A stretch of 9,023 nt of DNA, taken from NCBI GenBank assembly GCA_002350065.1, contig DEDQ01000027.1, positions 3,453-12,475 on the forward strand, given 5' to 3'. The position numbers and the translations under genes were made by a program. The stretch comes from Ruminococcus flavefaciens (GTDB taxonomy: Bacteria; Bacillota; Clostridia; Oscillospirales; Ruminococcaceae). The notes under the pieces were generated by a model. It saw only the letters and a list, made by a program, of their open reading frames with translations. It was not told the origin of the DNA and ran no database searches. Position 1 is the first letter of the stretch, and every line of letters begins with the position of its first letter. Shown in pieces: positions 6,849-9,023 of this stretch.

Positions 6849-7400
6849 ATGAAACTCGGACTTCGCCGCGGTACAGTGGCTCTCGAGCCACATAATTCAG
6901 AATGGGAAAGAACTGCGATGCAGACAATAGCAAAGCTGAGAGAGCTGCTCCCCGATGTAATTATCGACGCTCAGCATATAGGCAGCACAGCCATAAAGGG
7001 CATATCCGCAAAGCCTATAATCGACATCGTCATCGGAGTAGCTGACTTTGATGATATCCTTTCTCATAACGATATACTCGGCAAGAATGGATTCATCTTC
7101 CGCGAACAGGATATCCCCTCGCAATATCTATATGTCTGCGGCGATAATGAAGTGAGAACTCACCATATCCACGCGGTCATCTGCGGCTCAGCAGAATGGA
7201 ACAATTATATAAACATGAGAGATTACCTCAACTGCCATAAAGCCGACGCACAAGCCTATTCCGAGCTGAAACAGAACCTTGCACAGCAATACCCGAACAA
7301 CAGGATAAAATACACGGATATGAAAAGCTCCTTCATCAATGATATCCTGATAAAAGCACAAAAATGGCGCAAAGAAAAGAACAGACAGACTAAAATCTGA
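6849..7400 (+). CDS. GrpB-family (UPF0157) nucleotidyltransferase-fold protein
   Basis: A 183-residue soluble protein of the GrpB family (PF04229), related to the nucleotidyltransferase superfamily. The hallmark is HIGSTAIKGISAKPIIDIVIGV (His43, Gly45-Ser46, Asp59), the family's H-x-GSTA-x-G-x-x-AKP-x-x-D block. Also present are the early VALEPHNSEWERTA segment, RTHHIHAV (103-110), the RDYL motif (124-127) and a late K-Y-T-x-x-K-x-x-F-I segment (154-163). The biochemical activity of stand-alone GrpB proteins is not well established; the domain also occurs fused to dephospho-CoA kinase in actinobacteria. No signal peptide or membrane segment is seen. It has its own strong promoter and lies between two insulated genes, so there is little contextual clue to its function. 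No terminator is visible between it and the patatin-like gene, so some read-through is likely. Family assignment is firm, function unknown. Confidence 0.9.
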   Translation: MKLGLRRGTVALEPHNSEWERTAMQTIAKLRELLPDVIIDAQHIGSTAIKGISAKPIIDIVIGVADFDDILSHNDILGKNGFIFREQDIPSQYLYVCGDNEVRTHHIHAVICGSAEWNNYINMRDYLNCHKADAQAYSELKQNLAQQYPNNRIKYTDMKSSFINDILIKAQKWRKEKNRQTKI

Positions 7401-7418
7401 TAGTTTTCTCCGTGCCTG

Positions 7419-7447
7419 TTGCAATTCTAACTATTATATGTTATAAT
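7419..7447 (+). promoter_or_regulatory. Sigma-A promoter (extended -10) for the patatin-like gene
   Basis: TTGCAA (7419-7424), a 17-base spacer and TATAAT (7442-7447), with TGT directly before the -10 as an extended -10 element. The transcription start is expected near 7454, about 29 bases before the ATG, with AGGAGG in the leader. Confidence 0.82.
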
Positions 7448-7465
7448 ATTAAGCAGTTAAAACTT

Positions 7466-7471
7466 AGGAGG
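7466..7471 (+). promoter_or_regulatory. Ribosome binding site of the patatin-like gene
   Basis: AGGAGG with an 11-base spacer to the ATG at 7483. This is longer than usual, but no nearer start codon exists and the N-terminus MKYGLVMEGG is typical of the family. Confidence 0.75.
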
Positions 7472-7482
7472 ATTTTTCACCG

Positions 7483-8331
7483 ATGAAATACGGTCTTGTT
7501 ATGGAAGGCGGAGCTATGCGCGGCATCTTCACCTGCGGAGTTATCGACGTTCTCATGGAGAACAACATAACCTTTGATGGCTCAGTCGGAGTTTCAGCCG
7601 GCGCTTGCTTTGGCTGTAACTATAAATCAAAACAGAGCGGACGCGCTATCCGCTATAATCTGCGATTCTGCAAGGAAAAACGCTATTGCAGCTACCGCTC
7701 ACTGATAACAACGGGAGATATGTTCGGAGCTGAATTCTGCTACCACACAATTCCCGAAAAGCTCGACCCATTCGCAAATGAAGTGTTCGAGAAAAACCCC
7801 ATGACGTTCTACGTTGTCGCTACCGATATCACGACCGGAAAGGCAGTCTATCACAACTGCCGCATCGCAACCGGCGATACGCTCGACTGGATAAGAGCTT
7901 CCGCGTCAATGCCTCTTGCAGCCCGTATAGTCAATATCGAAGGGCGAAAATTTCTCGACGGCGGCATAGCCGACTCGATACCGCTTCGTTTCATGGAGTC
8001 TGCCGGCTACGATAAAAACGTCGTTATCGTCACTCAGCCGCGCGATTTTGTGAAAACTCCAAGCAAGAGCGAAAAACTCGTTAAAATTTTCTACAAGAAG
8101 TATCCGGAGCTCATAAAAGCGTATCAGCGCCGTCCGAAAATGTATAACGAGGAGCTGAAATACGTCAGAAAATCCGAAGCCGAGGGCAGAGCGTTCGTTA
8201 TCGCTCCGCCAGAAAAGCTCCCTATAGGACACGTAACACACGACCCCGAGGTAATGCTCGAAGCCTACCGCATAGGCAGAAATGCCGCACGGGAAAGACT
8301 CGCAGAGCTGAAAGAATTTCTCTCCGAATAA
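7483..8331 (+). CDS. Patatin-like phospholipase family protein
   Basis: A 282-residue cytosolic patatin-fold hydrolase, a normal length for the bacterial YjjU/YqhO-like branch. The family's Ser-Asp dyad is intact: the oxyanion-hole motif EGGAMRG (8-14), the nucleophile elbow GVSAG (36-40, Ser38), and Asp159 in the FLDGGIADSIP motif. The intervening WIRASASMPLAA (136-147) is also typical. Members of this superfamily hydrolyse acyl esters of lipids. The natural substrate of this branch is not known, so lipid or acyl-ester hydrolase is as far as the sequence supports. No signal peptide or membrane segment is seen, so it would act on inner-face membrane lipids or cytosolic esters. The C-terminal third is basic and helical-looking (KTPSKSEKLVKIFYKKYPEL and onward). 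It has its own extended -10 promoter and ends at a strong hairpin. Confidence 0.9.
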   Translation: MKYGLVMEGGAMRGIFTCGVIDVLMENNITFDGSVGVSAGACFGCNYKSKQSGRAIRYNLRFCKEKRYCSYRSLITTGDMFGAEFCYHTIPEKLDPFANEVFEKNPMTFYVVATDITTGKAVYHNCRIATGDTLDWIRASASMPLAARIVNIEGRKFLDGGIADSIPLRFMESAGYDKNVVIVTQPRDFVKTPSKSEKLVKIFYKKYPELIKAYQRRPKMYNEELKYVRKSEAEGRAFVIAPPEKLPIGHVTHDPEVMLEAYRIGRNAARERLAELKEFLSE

Positions 8332-8334
8332 GAC

Positions 8335-8363
8335 AAAAGCAGACTGTCAAACAGTCTGCTTTT
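8335..8363. terminator. Convergent bidirectional terminator overlapping the GNAT 3' end
   Basis: AAAAGCAGACTGT (8335-8347) and ACAGTCTGCTTTT (8351-8363) form a perfect 13-bp stem with a CAA loop. It starts three bases past the patatin-like stop codon, and on the plus strand a T run continues to 8365. On the minus strand the same hairpin ends in TTTTG. The GNAT stop codon (8349-8347) sits across the loop, and one arm encodes that protein's last residues, so one element can end both convergent genes. Confidence 0.9.
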
Positions 8364-9015
8364 TTATTGTTGTGTATTCTGAAACACGTACAAATCCAAG
8401 CTTCTCAGCAAGTTTCCGAGATGCTGAATTTCCTTCATCACAAGACCATACCGGACGTTTATGCTCTTCAAAACAGCAACGTATCATCTGATTCGCAGCA
8501 ATAGATGCAAGTCCCATATGGCGATAATCAGGTGCAGTCTCAACGCCAATGTCAACTTCATCATCGCTAACAGCAGCAGAGAACGCCCATGATGCTGGTA
8601 TACCGTTATGAAGTACGCAAAAACCAAATCCGTTCTTCATAAATTCATCGTAACTTCTCCATGAAAAACGGGGAGTTATTCTTCCGGGTACAGAATCAAA
8701 GAGTTCAGCATCAAATCGACGTATTGAAAATTCAGACGGCAGTGTCGTTAAAGTGACGTTAAATTCCTTTTGAAAGTCAAAATTGAAGCGCTTATTAAAC
8801 ACAAGTCCACTCTTAGTACGGAAGTATTTCTCTATTCTGGAATCAGCCGTAAACAAAACAAAACGTCGGGATAAATTAATTCCGGGACTCAAAAAGTCTC
8901 TATATAAATCTTCAAAGAAAACATCACTGCATTTTCCGTAAATAAATGCAAAACCGCTGTAGTGCCAAAAAAGCAAAGCATCATCAACAGTAAAAATGTC
9001 TCCATACTGCTTCAT
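8347..9015 (-). CDS. GNAT family N-acetyltransferase (ZmaR-like), 5' end at window edge
   Basis: A 222-residue reading with a C-terminal GNAT fold. The acetyl-CoA-binding stretch is IGVETAPDYRHMGLAS (156-171), where Arg165 to Ala170 fit the Q/R-x-x-G-x-G/A pyrophosphate loop, with glycine at 168. It is followed by WSCDEGNSASRKLAEKLGF (190-208), the usual last strand and helix. The N-terminal half (FWHYSGFAFIYGKC and onward) resembles the GNAT_acetyltran group (PF12746) that includes the zwittermicin-resistance protein ZmaR, so the acceptor may be a small amine, but this is unproven. Only eight bases remain upstream of the ATG at 9015. They show no ribosome binding site and no in-frame stop, so the true start may lie outside the window. 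The gene is visibly more A/T-rich than sipL, spoIVA and the cellulase. It is convergent with the patatin-like gene and shares its terminator. Confidence 0.8.
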   Translation of the reverse strand: MKQYGDIFTVDDALLFWHYSGFAFIYGKCSDVFFEDLYRDFLSPGINLSRRFVLFTADSRIEKYFRTKSGLVFNKRFNFDFQKEFNVTLTTLPSEFSIRRFDAELFDSVPGRITPRFSWRSYDEFMKNGFGFCVLHNGIPASWAFSAAVSDDEVDIGVETAPDYRHMGLASIAANQMIRCCFEEHKRPVWSCDEGNSASRKLAEKLGFVRVSEYTTIKKQTV

Positions 9016-9023
9016 TTCAGCTA

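Overview
The window looks like a chromosomal segment from an endospore-forming, plant-fibre-degrading Clostridia member, most likely Ruminococcus or a close Oscillospiraceae relative. The grounds are a SpoIVA orthologue, a clostridial SipL-type coat-morphogenesis protein, a multidomain GH9 cellulase, AGGAGG-type ribosome binding sites, frequent ATA (Ile) codons and moderate GC. The genus is inferred; the sequence contains no rRNA marker. I saw no phage, IS element, tRNA, rRNA or CRISPR array.

Layout. Positions 1-730 hold a minus-strand isochorismatase/nicotinamidase-like cysteine hydrolase. It has its own consensus sigma-A promoter, and a Shine-Dalgarno at its stop codon suggests another gene follows just outside the window. 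Positions 690-3775 hold a minus-strand sporulation operon, sipL then spoIVA, 15 bp apart and closed by a terminator hairpin. Positions 3776-4030 are a divergent intergenic region. Positions 4031-6751 encode a plus-strand, secreted, CBM4-like/Ig-like/GH9 endoglucanase-type enzyme ending in a transmembrane anchor, followed by a strong terminator. Two plus-strand genes then each have a near-perfect sigma-A promoter: a GrpB-family protein (6849-7400) and a patatin-like phospholipase (7483-8331). A convergent minus-strand GNAT acetyltransferase fills 8347-9015, and its 5' end reaches the window edge.

How the genes relate. SpoIVA and SipL are known partners at the forespore outer membrane: SpoIVA polymerises using ATP, and SipL tethers it through its LysM domain, as established in Clostridioides difficile. 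Finding them as adjacent genes is the clearest functional coupling here. The GH9 enzyme is an independent polysaccharide-degrading unit that appears to be held on the cell membrane rather than released or docked to a cellulosome. The remaining genes look like independently transcribed housekeeping or accessory genes.

No wholly new multi-gene system is evident. The points most worth a second look are the sipL-spoIVA operon, the membrane-anchored GH9 architecture, an inverted repeat over the hydrolase promoter, and a terminator embedded in the 3' end of a convergent gene. Two start codons need moving downstream from the longest open frame: sipL to 3775 and the GrpB-family gene to 6849.
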